From positions 1 to 39,879 of the IMG/VR virus record IMGVR_UViG_3300017971_007923: a stretch of 39,879 bases of DNA. One strand, given 5' to 3'. Origin of the DNA: a virus. Position numbers and translations under genes: made by a program. This document shows, piece after piece, positions 1 through 6,916 of the stretch. Within the stretch, counting starts at the first letter, position 1. Each line of letters opens with the position of its first letter. Under the pieces are notes generated by a model. That model made no database searches and was not told where the DNA came from. It was given only the letters and a program-made list of their open reading frames with translations.

Positions 1-1089
1 TTAAGGAGTGATAGAGAAGTACTTTTTTGCCTGGTTTAGCGTGGCGAGGTTGCGGTAGTGTTTGTAGAGGGTGGCTGGGGAGGTGTGCCCCAGCTCGTGG
101 GCGGTGAGAGGAGCGTCACGGTGAAGGGCGAGGTGATAGGTGGCAAAGGAATGCCTGGCAGCGTCGGTATGCCAGGTGGTTATGCCTGCGTTTGAGCGGG
201 CAGCGCGGAATTCCTTCCAGAAGCGTTTTTCCGAAAGGGACACCACAGGTCCGCGCCTGCGCCCGAACTCGCGAAGCCAGGCTTTGAGATTGGGTGTGAT
301 TGTGACGTAACGTTGGGCGCGGGTTTTTGCCACACTGGGACCGATATGTATATGTTTTGATATTGCCTGCCATTTGAGCCGGAGGATTTCGGCGGGGCGT
401 ATCCCGGCGAACAGGGCAAGGGCGAAGTATGCGGTCAGATGGGTATTTACGGAGGATCGAAGGATTTTCCGGGTTTGATCTACGGTGAGAATGCCGGGTA
501 GTTTTTGATCGATACGCGCTCGGGTGATTGCCTCAGCCGGATTGTGCGCCATATAGCCAGCTTTTTTGCACCAAGTGAAGAAGCCACGTAGTGTACGGCG
601 GTAGTTGTTGCGTGTAGTAGCGCTTATATCCATCAAGCCAAAGAGGGAAATGAGGTTAGCACCTGTGATATCGGAGATGTCTAGGCTGCCGTATTGAGCC
701 TGGAGCCTGCCGAGGTGAACGCGGAGTTCTGTCAAGGATCGGGGGCGTAGTCCGGATTGCCTTTTTTCGTCAATATACTGTTCAATGGCGGTCTGTACAG
801 AAACGGTGTGGAGAGAGTGGAGTTGTGCGAGATATTGGTTGACCACTTCGAGCAGGGAGACGTTTTCGGGGAGGCGTGCGATGGCTTCCCGGGCTTCTCT
901 GAGTTCAAAGGGGCTTAGTGGGCGGTGTTGGTTGTCTAATTCATAGACTGTGGCATCGATCCAGGTGCGCGCCTGGGGCAGTGTTTTGAGGGTTTTACGA
1001 TGGCGTTTGTAGTGGTAGTTGACTTCAGCCAAGTAGCACCCCTGGGCGGTCTTGCGGATGATACCACGATTGTATTTTTTGTGCTTCAT
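1..1089 (-). CDS. int: Tyrosine recombinase (phage integrase)
   Basis: The protein (362 aa) would integrate and excise the prophage by site-specific recombination. A SAM-like core-binding domain lies at about residues 95-185 and the catalytic domain at 200-360. I see catalytic Arg231 (FAGIRPAEIL), Lys255 (AKTRAQR), Arg312 (DAARHSFATY), His335 (ELGHTSP) and nucleophile Tyr345 (KHYR). The residue three before Arg312, usually His and sometimes Lys or Asn, is Asp309, which is unusual. The ELGHTSPATLYKHYR ending is the form I associate with integrases of PVC-group bacteria (inference). No good ribosome binding site precedes the ATG; a 7-codon mini-ORF ends on it. Its place at the window edge, pointing outward, suggests the left prophage end is close. 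Confidence 0.95.
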   Translation of the reverse strand: MKHKKYNRGIIRKTAQGCYLAEVNYHYKRHRKTLKTLPQARTWIDATVYELDNQHRPLSPFELREAREAIARLPENVSLLEVVNQYLAQLHSLHTVSVQTAIEQYIDEKRQSGLRPRSLTELRVHLGRLQAQYGSLDISDITGANLISLFGLMDISATTRNNYRRTLRGFFTWCKKAGYMAHNPAEAITRARIDQKLPGILTVDQTRKILRSSVNTHLTAYFALALFAGIRPAEILRLKWQAISKHIHIGPSVAKTRAQRYVTITPNLKAWLREFGRRRGPVVSLSEKRFWKEFRAARSNAGITTWHTDAARHSFATYHLALHRDAPLTAHELGHTSPATLYKHYRNLATLNQAKKYFSITP

Positions 1090-1109
1090 TTGAGATATTC
1101 ACGTTTCAT
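1086..1109 (-). other. Possible 7-codon leader ORF before the integrase
   Basis: On the minus strand an ATG at 1109 opens seven codons (MKREYLK), and its TGA overlaps the integrase ATG in an ATGA arrangement. The integrase has no clear Shine-Dalgarno sequence of its own, so coupling through this leader is possible. The evidence is positional only; a chance ORF of this size is easily possible. Confidence 0.25.
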
Positions 1110-1111
1110 TT

Positions 1112-1153
1112 TTTCTCTGATATAATCACATAAGAAATAAATTGCCAGAGAAA
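1112..1153. promoter_or_regulatory. Inverted repeat in the integrase upstream region
   Basis: TTTCTCTG at 1112-1119 is perfectly repeated in inverted orientation (CAGAGAAA) at 1146-1153, with AT-rich DNA between the arms. It lies between the end of the repressor gene and the integrase start. It may be an operator for integrase expression or an RNA hairpin in a repressor-integrase transcript. No T-run follows on the minus strand, so it is not a classic terminator. Confidence 0.4.
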
Positions 1154-1206
1154 CTATAATAAGCAATTTGGATTTTATTAATTATCTTCCGGAACATCTT
1201 ATTTCC

Positions 1207-1965
1207 TTAGCGCAGTGGTCGAAATAAAGCAATTGTAACCCCAAAAATCTTAATATCTTCAGGGCGAACGGCAATTGTATTATATTTGGAGTTGAGGGGC
1301 TCCAAGAGGATAATATTCTTTTTGGGATTATAGCGTTTGAAAGTGAATTCGCCGTTTTCGTCTGCGAAAATACCATAAGCATTTTTCTTGATCATATCAT
1401 AAGGGACGTTTCTCTCTATCAAAAGATGGTCCCCTTCATGGAAATCTGGTAACATCGAATCTCCAAGAACCATGACAAAAACAACAGGATTTTTTATATT
1501 ATATTTCAGGCGATGATAGAAAAATTCATCTATAACATAATCAACTTCCATTGCATCTTGAATATCCGAATAAATAGCAGTTGGTTCCCCTGCTGTCACG
1601 TGTCCAACAATAGGAATACCTGTTTTTCGAGTAGTAAAAGGTCTTTTATTTTGAGGTACAGAAGCAATTCTAGCAACACTATCTACATATTCTGATTTAG
1701 GTTCTTCTATTTTATCAGCGGTCTGAGAGCGTAAGGATTCAGGAATAGTATAAGGATTTCCTTTTCCGGTTAGAAGCCAGTTGAGATTAACCGATTCTTT
1801 TTTTGCAATTTTTTTTAACATATCTATGGATAAAAAAGTCCCTGAATTTTCTAAACGGGCATAAGCTGCCCTTTTCATTCCGAGATTAGTAGCAAATTCT
1901 TCTTGCGTTCTATTTTTTCTCACAATTTTAAGGCGTTTTAAGACAGCATTTATTGAATCATCCAT
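1207..1965 (-). CDS. CI/LexA-type prophage repressor (HTH plus S24 peptidase)
   Basis: This 252-aa protein should maintain lysogeny by binding operators in the divergent region beside it and be inactivated by RecA-stimulated self-cleavage. An HTH_3 domain covers about residues 7-65 (RTQEEFATNLGMKRAAYARLE). A C-terminal S24 peptidase domain (about 115-250) carries the Ser170 nucleophile (LGDSMLPDFHEGD) and Lys210 (FTFKRY). The likely cleavage bond is Ala125-Gly126 in GHVTAGEP, the usual LexA/CI Ala-Gly type. Length and architecture are normal for the family. It is divergent from the Ner/Cro-like gene at 2093, as expected of a lysis-lysogeny switch, so induction by the host SOS response is likely. 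Confidence 0.93.
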   Translation of the reverse strand: MDDSINAVLKRLKIVRKNRTQEEFATNLGMKRAAYARLENSGTFLSIDMLKKIAKKESVNLNWLLTGKGNPYTIPESLRSQTADKIEEPKSEYVDSVARIASVPQNKRPFTTRKTGIPIVGHVTAGEPTAIYSDIQDAMEVDYVIDEFFYHRLKYNIKNPVVFVMVLGDSMLPDFHEGDHLLIERNVPYDMIKKNAYGIFADENGEFTFKRYNPKKNIILLEPLNSKYNTIAVRPEDIKIFGVTIALFRPLR

Positions 1966-2011
1966 TATAAATTTCTTCCCTTAATAAATTTTCTACTTTT
2001 TATCACTTTTT

Positions 2012-2080
2012 CCCTTGACAGATTCTAATAATAGTAGAATAACGTTACTCATAATTGAATAAGTTCAATATCTGTCAAGG
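2012..2080. promoter_or_regulatory. Divergent lysis-lysogeny switch with nested operators
   Basis: Three nested inverted repeats lie between the repressor and the Ner/Cro-like gene. (a) CCTTGACAGAT at 2013-2023 and its exact inverse at 2070-2080; each arm contains a consensus -35 TTGACA, at 2015-2020 facing right and 2073-2078 facing left. (b) ATTCTA at 2022-2027 with TAGAAT at 2035-2040, a 19-bp near-perfect dyad. (c) ATTGAA at 2054-2059 with TTCAAT at 2064-2069. The two promoters face each other across the operators, so transcription should be mutually exclusive. The -10 hexamers are weak and I cannot fix them. The right arm also holds the AAGGA of the rightward gene. Confidence 0.7.
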
Positions 2081-2092
2081 AAAAATTACAAA

Positions 2093-2332
2093 ATGACTCC
2101 CGAGGAAATCAAGTCTAAAATTGTCTTAGAAAAGAAAACTTTACGAGAAATTGCACAAAAAGCAGGGGTTGTTCCATCAGCTGTGACAATGATTATACAG
2201 CGGAAAGGCAAGAGTCAAAGGCTTCAACAGCTGATTGCAGATGAAATCGGGATGCCATATGAAGAAGTTTGGGGGACAAAGAAAAATTTGGGGATAAAGC
2301 GGCAATCCTCTCTTCCAGGGCATGAAATTTAA
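2093..2332 (+). CDS. Ner/Cro-like small HTH regulator
   Basis: This is the first gene rightward from the switch, 79 aa, and probably the antirepressor-type regulator that favours lytic growth. A helix-turn-helix spans about residues 15-45 (LREIAQKAGVVPSAVTMIIQ), followed by a segment like the Ner/Nlp family (IADEIGMPYEEVWG at about 49-62). AAGGA at 2078-2082 sits about 10 nt before the ATG and lies inside an operator arm, so repressor binding and translation signals overlap at DNA level. The stop codon is in the loop of a terminator hairpin. The family could equally be called Cro-like; the DNA-binding role is the secure part. Confidence 0.8.
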   Translation: MTPEEIKSKIVLEKKTLREIAQKAGVVPSAVTMIIQRKGKSQRLQQLIADEIGMPYEEVWGTKKNLGIKRQSSLPGHEI

Positions 2333-2355
2333 CGTTTCATGCCCTAATTTTTTTT
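2318..2355 (+). terminator. Perfect intrinsic terminator on the stop codon of the Cro-like gene
   Basis: GGGCATGAAA (2318-2327) pairs perfectly with TTTCATGCCC (2335-2344) around a 7-nt loop, followed within three bases by eight T (2348-2355). The loop contains the TAA of the Cro-like gene. It stands between the first early gene and all replication genes, so read-through or antitermination must occur for lytic expression. Confidence 0.85.
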
Positions 2356-2369
2356 CGGAGGCATAAAAA

Positions 2370-2543
2370 TTGTTACTCACTGTTAAAGAGGCGGCTAATA
2401 TATTAAATATACCCGAAAAAGCCCTTCGCGAACTAATGAGCGCAAGGGCTTTGCCTTTTGTAAAACTATCTCCCCGGAGAACACGGATCCGGGAGGCGGA
2501 TGTTGAGGCGTTTTTGAAGAAACGAACAGTGAGACCTATTTGA
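2370..2543 (+). CDS. Excisionase/HTH_17-like DNA-binding protein (TTG start)
   Basis: A 57-codon gene starting at TTG, 9 nt after GGAG (2357-2360). The product starts LLTVKEAANILNIPEKAL, the MerR/HTH_17 pattern of an N-terminal winged helix, and continues to a typical SPRRTRIREADVEAFLKK tail at about residues 33-50. This is the standard layout of small phage excisionases and DNA-binding adaptors. It follows the terminator at once and precedes the 2558 gene by 14 nt. There is no ATG alternative in frame near the Shine-Dalgarno. It may direct excision with the integrase or act as an early transcription factor; the fold is more certain than the role. Confidence 0.75.
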   Translation: MLLTVKEAANILNIPEKALRELMSARALPFVKLSPRRTRIREADVEAFLKKRTVRPI

Positions 2544-2557
2544 AAGGAGGTGATTTC

Positions 2558-2749
2558 ATGGGTTTTATTAACCGGTCAGCAATCAAGGCGGAAGTCCATA
2601 AGCGCGGGAAGTGCATACGTAGTGCCGCTTTGGACAAAATTGAACAGGGTGTACTCGGTACGATAATCCGCGCCTGTGACCGATGCGGAAACAAGTCAAC
2701 GATTACAACTGTTGAGGTGTCCAGTTTAAGCGAATTGATAAAAAAATGA
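2558..2749 (+). CDS. Small possible histone-fold protein
   Basis: The product has 63 aa. The start is set by AAAGGAGG at 2543-2550, 7 nt before ATG 2558; an in-frame TTG at 2540 lies upstream of that site and is rejected. From about residue 20 the pattern CIRSAALDKIEQGV, then IIRACDRCGNKSTITTVEV, resembles the histone-fold series: helix 2 with small and hydrophobic positions, then a K-S-T-I-T loop and a start of helix 3. Small proteins with this layout occur in phages and bacteria. The resemblance is by eye and the C-terminal helix is short, so a different helical DNA-binding fold is possible. Cys19, Cys40 and Cys43 are present but do not form a classic zinc knuckle. Confidence 0.6.
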   Translation: MGFINRSAIKAEVHKRGKCIRSAALDKIEQGVLGTIIRACDRCGNKSTITTVEVSSLSELIKK

Positions 2750-2768
2750 TCCGGCAAAAAACCGGATC
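2748..2768 (+). other. Hairpin between early genes
   Basis: GATCCGG (2748-2754) and CCGGATC (2762-2768) form a perfect 7-bp stem around CAAAAAA, overlapping the stop codon of the 2558 gene. No T-run follows, so it is more likely an mRNA-stability or processing hairpin than a terminator. Confidence 0.4.
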
Positions 2769-2815
2769 AAACCCAAAATCTAAAAGGTTCATATAAGAAC
2801 CAGGAAGGAAAGTCA

Positions 2816-3829
2816 ATGATAAAATCTGGCAAAATCACGGAGAGACCGAAACGGTTTCTTGTGTACGGTCCGGAAGGGATCGGGAAAAGCACCCTGGGTT
2901 CTATGTTCCCGGGGGCTGTGTTTTTCGACTGTGAGGAAGGCACGAACGAACTCAATGTCAAACGAGCTGAATTTTCCAAAACGTGGGAGGATGCCCTTAA
3001 TTTTACAAAATGGCTCAGAAGCGAAAACTTCAAAACCCTGGTAATCGACACCTTTGACAAACTGGAACAAATCGCGGTTCTCAATCTATGTGAAAAGTCC
3101 GGGAAAAAGGGAATTGAGGACTTTGGCTATGGAAAAGGCTACACTTGGCAAGCGGAAATGATCTCCGCTTTTTTGGCTGAACTTGACGCGCTCAGAAATG
3201 AAAAAGGCATGAACATTGTCATTATCTCTCATTCCCAAATCAAAAAGATTGAACTACCTGAAGAATCCGGAGCGTTTGATCATTACGAGTTGTCTCTCTC
3301 AAAAAAAGTAGCTCCCCTGGTTAAGGAGTGGGTTGATGCACAAATTTTCATCAATTACCACGTGGAAGTCTTCGAAAACTCTGATAGCAAAAAAAAGGCA
3401 CACGGAGGAAAAGACCATCTGCTTTACACGACGCACACAGCTTTTTCTGATGCAAAGAACCGCTTCGGATTGCCTCAAATCATTAACGCAGGTCAAACCA
3501 TAGACAGCATGAAAGTCACGTTTGAGGAACACTTTTTGCCCCTCCTGGGTTCCAAACCACAAATAAAGAAAACCCCTCAGAAACAAAAGAAAACCCGAAA
3601 GACCACAAAACAGAACCCTAAAGAAACCCCTGAAGTTAAAGCGGTTCGCAAGAAGCTCCAGGAAGAAAACATCCCGGAGGAAAACCTTCTGAAATTCTTC
3701 TATGAGAAGAAAGTCCTTCCGGAGGGGGAACCTCTAGAGAAAGCGGATCCGAAGGCACTCAAAAAAGTTGTTAAAAAATGGGTCGTGTTGAAGGGGAATT
3801 TTGAAAAAGGAGGCAATAACAATGAGTGA
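2816..3829 (+). CDS. Sak4-like RecA-fold recombination ATPase
   Basis: The protein (337 aa) has a RecA-like core: Walker A GPEGIGKST at residues 18-26 and Walker B LVID at 75-78 (TLVIDTFDKLE), then IVIISHSQIKKIE as a sensor-type strand near 140. This fits the AAA_24/Sak4 single-strand-annealing recombinases of phages. A Lys-rich linker (about 250-275) separates a C-terminal helical domain (about 280-330). AGGAAGGAA lies 6 nt before the ATG. The next gene encodes an SSB-like protein, the usual Sak4 partner, and the start of that gene overlaps the end of this one by 8 nt. Expected role: recombination-dependent repair and replication of phage DNA. Confidence 0.85.
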   Translation: MIKSGKITERPKRFLVYGPEGIGKSTLGSMFPGAVFFDCEEGTNELNVKRAEFSKTWEDALNFTKWLRSENFKTLVIDTFDKLEQIAVLNLCEKSGKKGIEDFGYGKGYTWQAEMISAFLAELDALRNEKGMNIVIISHSQIKKIELPEESGAFDHYELSLSKKVAPLVKEWVDAQIFINYHVEVFENSDSKKKAHGGKDHLLYTTHTAFSDAKNRFGLPQIINAGQTIDSMKVTFEEHFLPLLGSKPQIKKTPQKQKKTRKTTKQNPKETPEVKAVRKKLQEENIPEENLLKFFYEKKVLPEGEPLEKADPKALKKVVKKWVVLKGNFEKGGNNNE

Positions 3830-4289
3830 AGAAAAACGGTTGGGTTGGAACGATACGATTGAACATGACGGGGAAGAATTTATGCTTCTTCCAGACGGTT
3901 CGATAGTTGAATTTAAAGTTTTGCAGCTGGAAAAATCCTCTGTTTCACAGGGTGAAATGAAGGGGTGTCCGATGGCAAAACTCAAACTGCAATGTACATG
4001 TGATGAGGGTCAAACCGTAATCACATCGGCACTGGTTTTGCATACGAAGCTTGAATGGAAACTCTGTGAATTTTTCACGGCGATCGGGCAACGGAAACAC
4101 GGGGAACGGCTGAAGCCCCGATGGAATGAAGTTGTCGGTGCAACCGGTAAAGCGCGCCTGGCTGTGGGAAAATACACAGTAAATGATGGAAAAGAACAAA
4201 AAGTTAATCGCGTTAAAAAATATCTCAATCCTGAAGATGAGGAATCTCAGGTTGAAGATAAGGAGGAAGATGATGGTTTACCCTTCTAA
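3822..4289 (+). CDS. Single-stranded DNA-binding protein-like (acidic C-terminal tail)
   Basis: A 155-aa product. AAGGAGG at 3807-3813 selects ATG 3822 rather than an upstream in-frame TTG at 3801. The body has the beta-rich look of an OB-type fold, and the end is a strongly acidic stretch closing with DDGLPF, the same kind of tip that bacterial SSB proteins use to recruit partners. The gene sits directly after the Sak4-like ATPase, where phages commonly carry an SSB or DUF669-type protein. Role: coating ssDNA during recombination and replication and docking other proteins by the tail. The exact OB family is not identifiable by eye. Confidence 0.7.
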   Translation: MSEEKRLGWNDTIEHDGEEFMLLPDGSIVEFKVLQLEKSSVSQGEMKGCPMAKLKLQCTCDEGQTVITSALVLHTKLEWKLCEFFTAIGQRKHGERLKPRWNEVVGATGKARLAVGKYTVNDGKEQKVNRVKKYLNPEDEESQVEDKEEDDGLPF

Positions 4290-4947
4290 CGGAACAGCGT
4301 TTATCAAGATTGAGACCGTTCCTCTACCTGTAAAGGAGCGGGAATTTCTAAGACCTACCCCTTCAAGTGTAAAAACAGGCAACCTCAAAGATCAGAAAAA
4401 GATAGACGCCAAAATTCAAAATGCAATCCTGGACTGGAAACATGGAGAAGGATGCTATCAGGATTCATTACAGTCGAAGATTGCATTGATCGGTATTATT
4501 CTTTTCCAGGGTGAGGAATCGAAAGAGGAAATAACCATAAAACACAAAGAGGAAGATGAAATCCTGATCGACTTTTGGGAGGTCATGACAAAACATGAAC
4601 CCCTGAGAGTAGTCGGCGATAACATCCGGGCTGAAGCCTCTCAGATTATCCACAGGAGCCTGATACACGAGGTTCCTTTCCCTGTCATGTGGCGTAATGA
4701 TCTCTTCCAATACCTACCAAAACGATGGGTTGACATAACCTATTTTTGGAGCCTGGGAGATCGCAAGGCAAAATCCCGGAGCTTGAAACACCTTTGCAAA
4801 GCCTTCAATATTCCCCTGGATGAGACCCCTTTAACGGGACATGAATTCCGTGTATGGTGGAAGTCAAATAAAAAGCAGTGCGTTGAATACAATATGAAAC
4901 ATCTACGGGCAATGCTGGAACTCTATGAAAGGATTTCCATCTCATGA
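4273..4947 (+). CDS. PolB-type 3'-5' exonuclease fold, catalytic acids missing
   Basis: This 224-aa protein has the landmarks of the predicted PolB-related exonuclease family (DNA_pol_B_exo2): IETVPLP at 13-19, SVKTGNLKDQKKI at 32-44, an HRSLIHEVPFP segment at 127-137 and SLGDRKAKSRSLKHL at 160-174. The active site is lost. The motif I Asp (normally FDIET) is Lys12, the motif II FDLPF site reads EASQI (121-125), and the motif III NDV site reads KHL (209-211). Only Glu14 remains. It is likely a non-catalytic scaffold or DNA-binding subunit of the recombination module. AGGAGG at 4261-4266 favours ATG 4273 over 4270 or the longer frame. The next gene overlaps by ATGA. Confidence 0.72.
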   Translation: MVYPSNGTAFIKIETVPLPVKEREFLRPTPSSVKTGNLKDQKKIDAKIQNAILDWKHGEGCYQDSLQSKIALIGIILFQGEESKEEITIKHKEEDEILIDFWEVMTKHEPLRVVGDNIRAEASQIIHRSLIHEVPFPVMWRNDLFQYLPKRWVDITYFWSLGDRKAKSRSLKHLCKAFNIPLDETPLTGHEFRVWWKSNKKQCVEYNMKHLRAMLELYERISIS

Positions 4948-5270
4948 GTGGAAAACGGTCTCGAAATAAAGGTAAACGGGGGGAATTGGAACTCGCAAAA
5001 TTATTATCAGCAGTTTTCCCCGTGGAATGCAGGCGAGGGCAACAATACAACGGTCTTGAGGGTGATGATGTTGTGGGGTTGCCTGGAGCGCATATTGAGT
5101 GCAAAAGGACAGAGCGGCTTCAACTTGGAGCTGCTCTGTCTCAATCCATTAAAGACGCGGGGACGAAAGTCCCGGTTGTCATGCACAGGGGGAATCGTCA
5201 ACCGTGGCTTGTTACGCTTCGAGTTGAGGATCTCCCTGCTCTAATTCATTTTTTATCGGAGGTAATATAA
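4944..5270 (+). CDS. PDDEXK nuclease, Holliday-junction-resolvase-like
   Basis: A 108-aa nuclease with a compact PDDEXK core: basic N-terminus RSRNKGKRGELELAKLL with Glu14, then GDDVVGLPG (Asp41/Asp42) and HIECKR with the Glu52-x-Lys54 pair. Length and order match small archaeal/phage Hjc-type resolvases and related endonucleases. It should cut branched recombination intermediates before packaging. It overlaps the neighbours on both sides (ATGA and TAATG) in the recombination operon, and may supply the nuclease activity that the degenerate exonuclease-fold protein lacks. Specificity (junction, flap or general) cannot be told from sequence. Confidence 0.75.
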   Translation: MSGKRSRNKGKRGELELAKLLSAVFPVECRRGQQYNGLEGDDVVGLPGAHIECKRTERLQLGAALSQSIKDAGTKVPVVMHRGNRQPWLVTLRVEDLPALIHFLSEVI

Positions 5271-6916
5271 TGAACGCCAAACCGAATGAAATCGCAAAGG
5301 GGATAACGTCTTTCATATCCTTGAAAGCGATTATCCCTTCCCCGAATAACGGGAGAATTTTTCCGAAAAAACCGAGCAAATCTCTTAAAGAATTCGCCAA
5401 ACGGCTGAAATGTGAGGGGCTTTTACAGCGTCCAATTGTCCGGAAACACCCGAAAAAAGACGGTAAGTATGAATTGCTTGCGGGTGAACGCCGATTCAGA
5501 GCTTTTCAGATTAACAAAGAAGAACTTCTACCCGTTGTCGTGGTAGATGCAAATGACAAGCAGGCTTGCAAAATTACAATGGCTGAAAATATGGATCGTG
5601 AGGATTTAAACCCGATTGAAGAAGCTTTCAGCGTTTCCGCAATGTTGAAATACATGCCGGCTGAGGAGGTCGCTGCGGAGTTTGACAAGTCCGTTTCCTG
5701 GGTACGCCGCAGGACTAAGCTCCAGGGATTAATCAAAGCCTGGAAAAACATCATGCTTTCAGATGATGAGGAAAAAAGGGGAAATTTCCTTTCCTGGAAA
5801 CCCCGGTATTTCGAGTTGATCGCACAGTTCCCTGGAGAAGTGCAAAAACGAATCCTGAAAATTTTTCAAACTGAATATGGAGCAGCTCCTGATAATTGTT
5901 CTTATCAGGAGTTAAAACGATACCTGGGAGGATTTGTACGGCTCCTTGACGGGGCGGTCTTTGACACACGATGCTGTCAAACCTGCAAGCTACGCGCCGG
6001 TTATGAACCGGATATATTTGATGTCAACACTGAAAAATCTTCAAAGGGTGACAGGTGTCTTGACCGGCCTTGCTTTGAAGCCAAAACGAATGAGCGCCTC
6101 GAGGAAATCAAAAAGCAGTTGGAAAAGGAAGGGCAAAAACCGCAATTCATAAATGACGGGGGCTGGATAGAAAAAGGAATTTATTCTTCAGAACCGGTCA
6201 GGGCTTGGGAGTTTAAAAAAGGCAAAAAGAATGATCCTGATTCCTTCCCGGGAATCTATGTGAACGGCTCAAAAATTGGAAAAGTCTCCTGGTTCAAGGA
6301 CCCGAATAAAAAGGTAACATCAAAGGGGGAACGACCCCTTAATGAACGCCTCGAGGCACTTGAGAAACGCCGCTGTCGGTATGCGATTCATCTTTTTATG
6401 GAATTGCTGAATGAAAATAAAGAAGTTACATTTCCGGATATCTTTACAGCGGCTTATTGTGCTTCAGTCTTCGGAATTGAGGGAGCCTGGTTTGACAAAA
6501 ATGGTATAGAAAAGCCAAAACATGAAGCTCCTGAAGGTTTTTTCTGGAAAGAAGCGGCTAAAATTTCAGAAACGTTTAAAAAGTGGGGGATTAAAGGATC
6601 AAATAAAACATCCCTCCAGTCTTCTGAGCCTTTTTGCAGTTTAAGATTTTCTCTCAATGAGCAAATCAAGAGGATTTTTCTAAATGCACTTAAAAATATA
6701 AACACCTATTTTTCCTCCGAAGGCTGGGAAAAAGCAAAAGGAATTATGGGAGTTTACGAAGTCAATCCGGAGAAACTTTTCCAGGAAGCTTCTGAAAAAT
6801 TCAAGCCTTCAAAGGTGCTCCAAAAACAGTTGGAGGAACAAAAGACTCAAACCCCGAAAAAACCCGCCAAAAAAGCCACAGGAGCAAAGAAAAAGGACAT
6901 GAAGGTATGCAACTAA
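5270..6916 (+). CDS. Large ParB-like protein with Cys cluster
   Basis: The 548-aa protein starts with a ParB N-terminal domain: GERRFRA at residues 72-78 and ENMDREDLNPIEEA at 106-119, the two CTP-binding motif blocks of the family, then an HTH at about 130-155 (AEEVAAEFDKSVSWVRRR). Past the HTH is a Cys-rich segment, RCCQTCKL, then RCLDRPCFEAK near residue 260, a pattern seen in large phage and plasmid ParB proteins and possibly zinc-binding. The C-terminal 40 residues are Lys/Ala rich. No ParA is adjacent, so a role in replication or DNA organisation is more likely than partition. CGGAGGT at 5257-5263 precedes ATG 5270. Confidence 0.85.
   Translation: MNAKPNEIAKGITSFISLKAIIPSPNNGRIFPKKPSKSLKEFAKRLKCEGLLQRPIVRKHPKKDGKYELLAGERRFRAFQINKEELLPVVVVDANDKQACKITMAENMDREDLNPIEEAFSVSAMLKYMPAEEVAAEFDKSVSWVRRRTKLQGLIKAWKNIMLSDDEEKRGNFLSWKPRYFELIAQFPGEVQKRILKIFQTEYGAAPDNCSYQELKRYLGGFVRLLDGAVFDTRCCQTCKLRAGYEPDIFDVNTEKSSKGDRCLDRPCFEAKTNERLEEIKKQLEKEGQKPQFINDGGWIEKGIYSSEPVRAWEFKKGKKNDPDSFPGIYVNGSKIGKVSWFKDPNKKVTSKGERPLNERLEALEKRRCRYAIHLFMELLNENKEVTFPDIFTAAYCASVFGIEGAWFDKNGIEKPKHEAPEGFFWKEAAKISETFKKWGIKGSNKTSLQSSEPFCSLRFSLNEQIKRIFLNALKNINTYFSSEGWEKAKGIMGVYEVNPEKLFQEASEKFKPSKVLQKQLEEQKTQTPKKPAKKATGAKKKDMKVCN

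Noticed and set aside
4183-4947. A longer exonuclease-fold gene from 4183
   Set aside because: The extra 30 residues overlap the SSB-like tail in another frame and are lysine-rich noise; AGGAGG points to ATG 4273.
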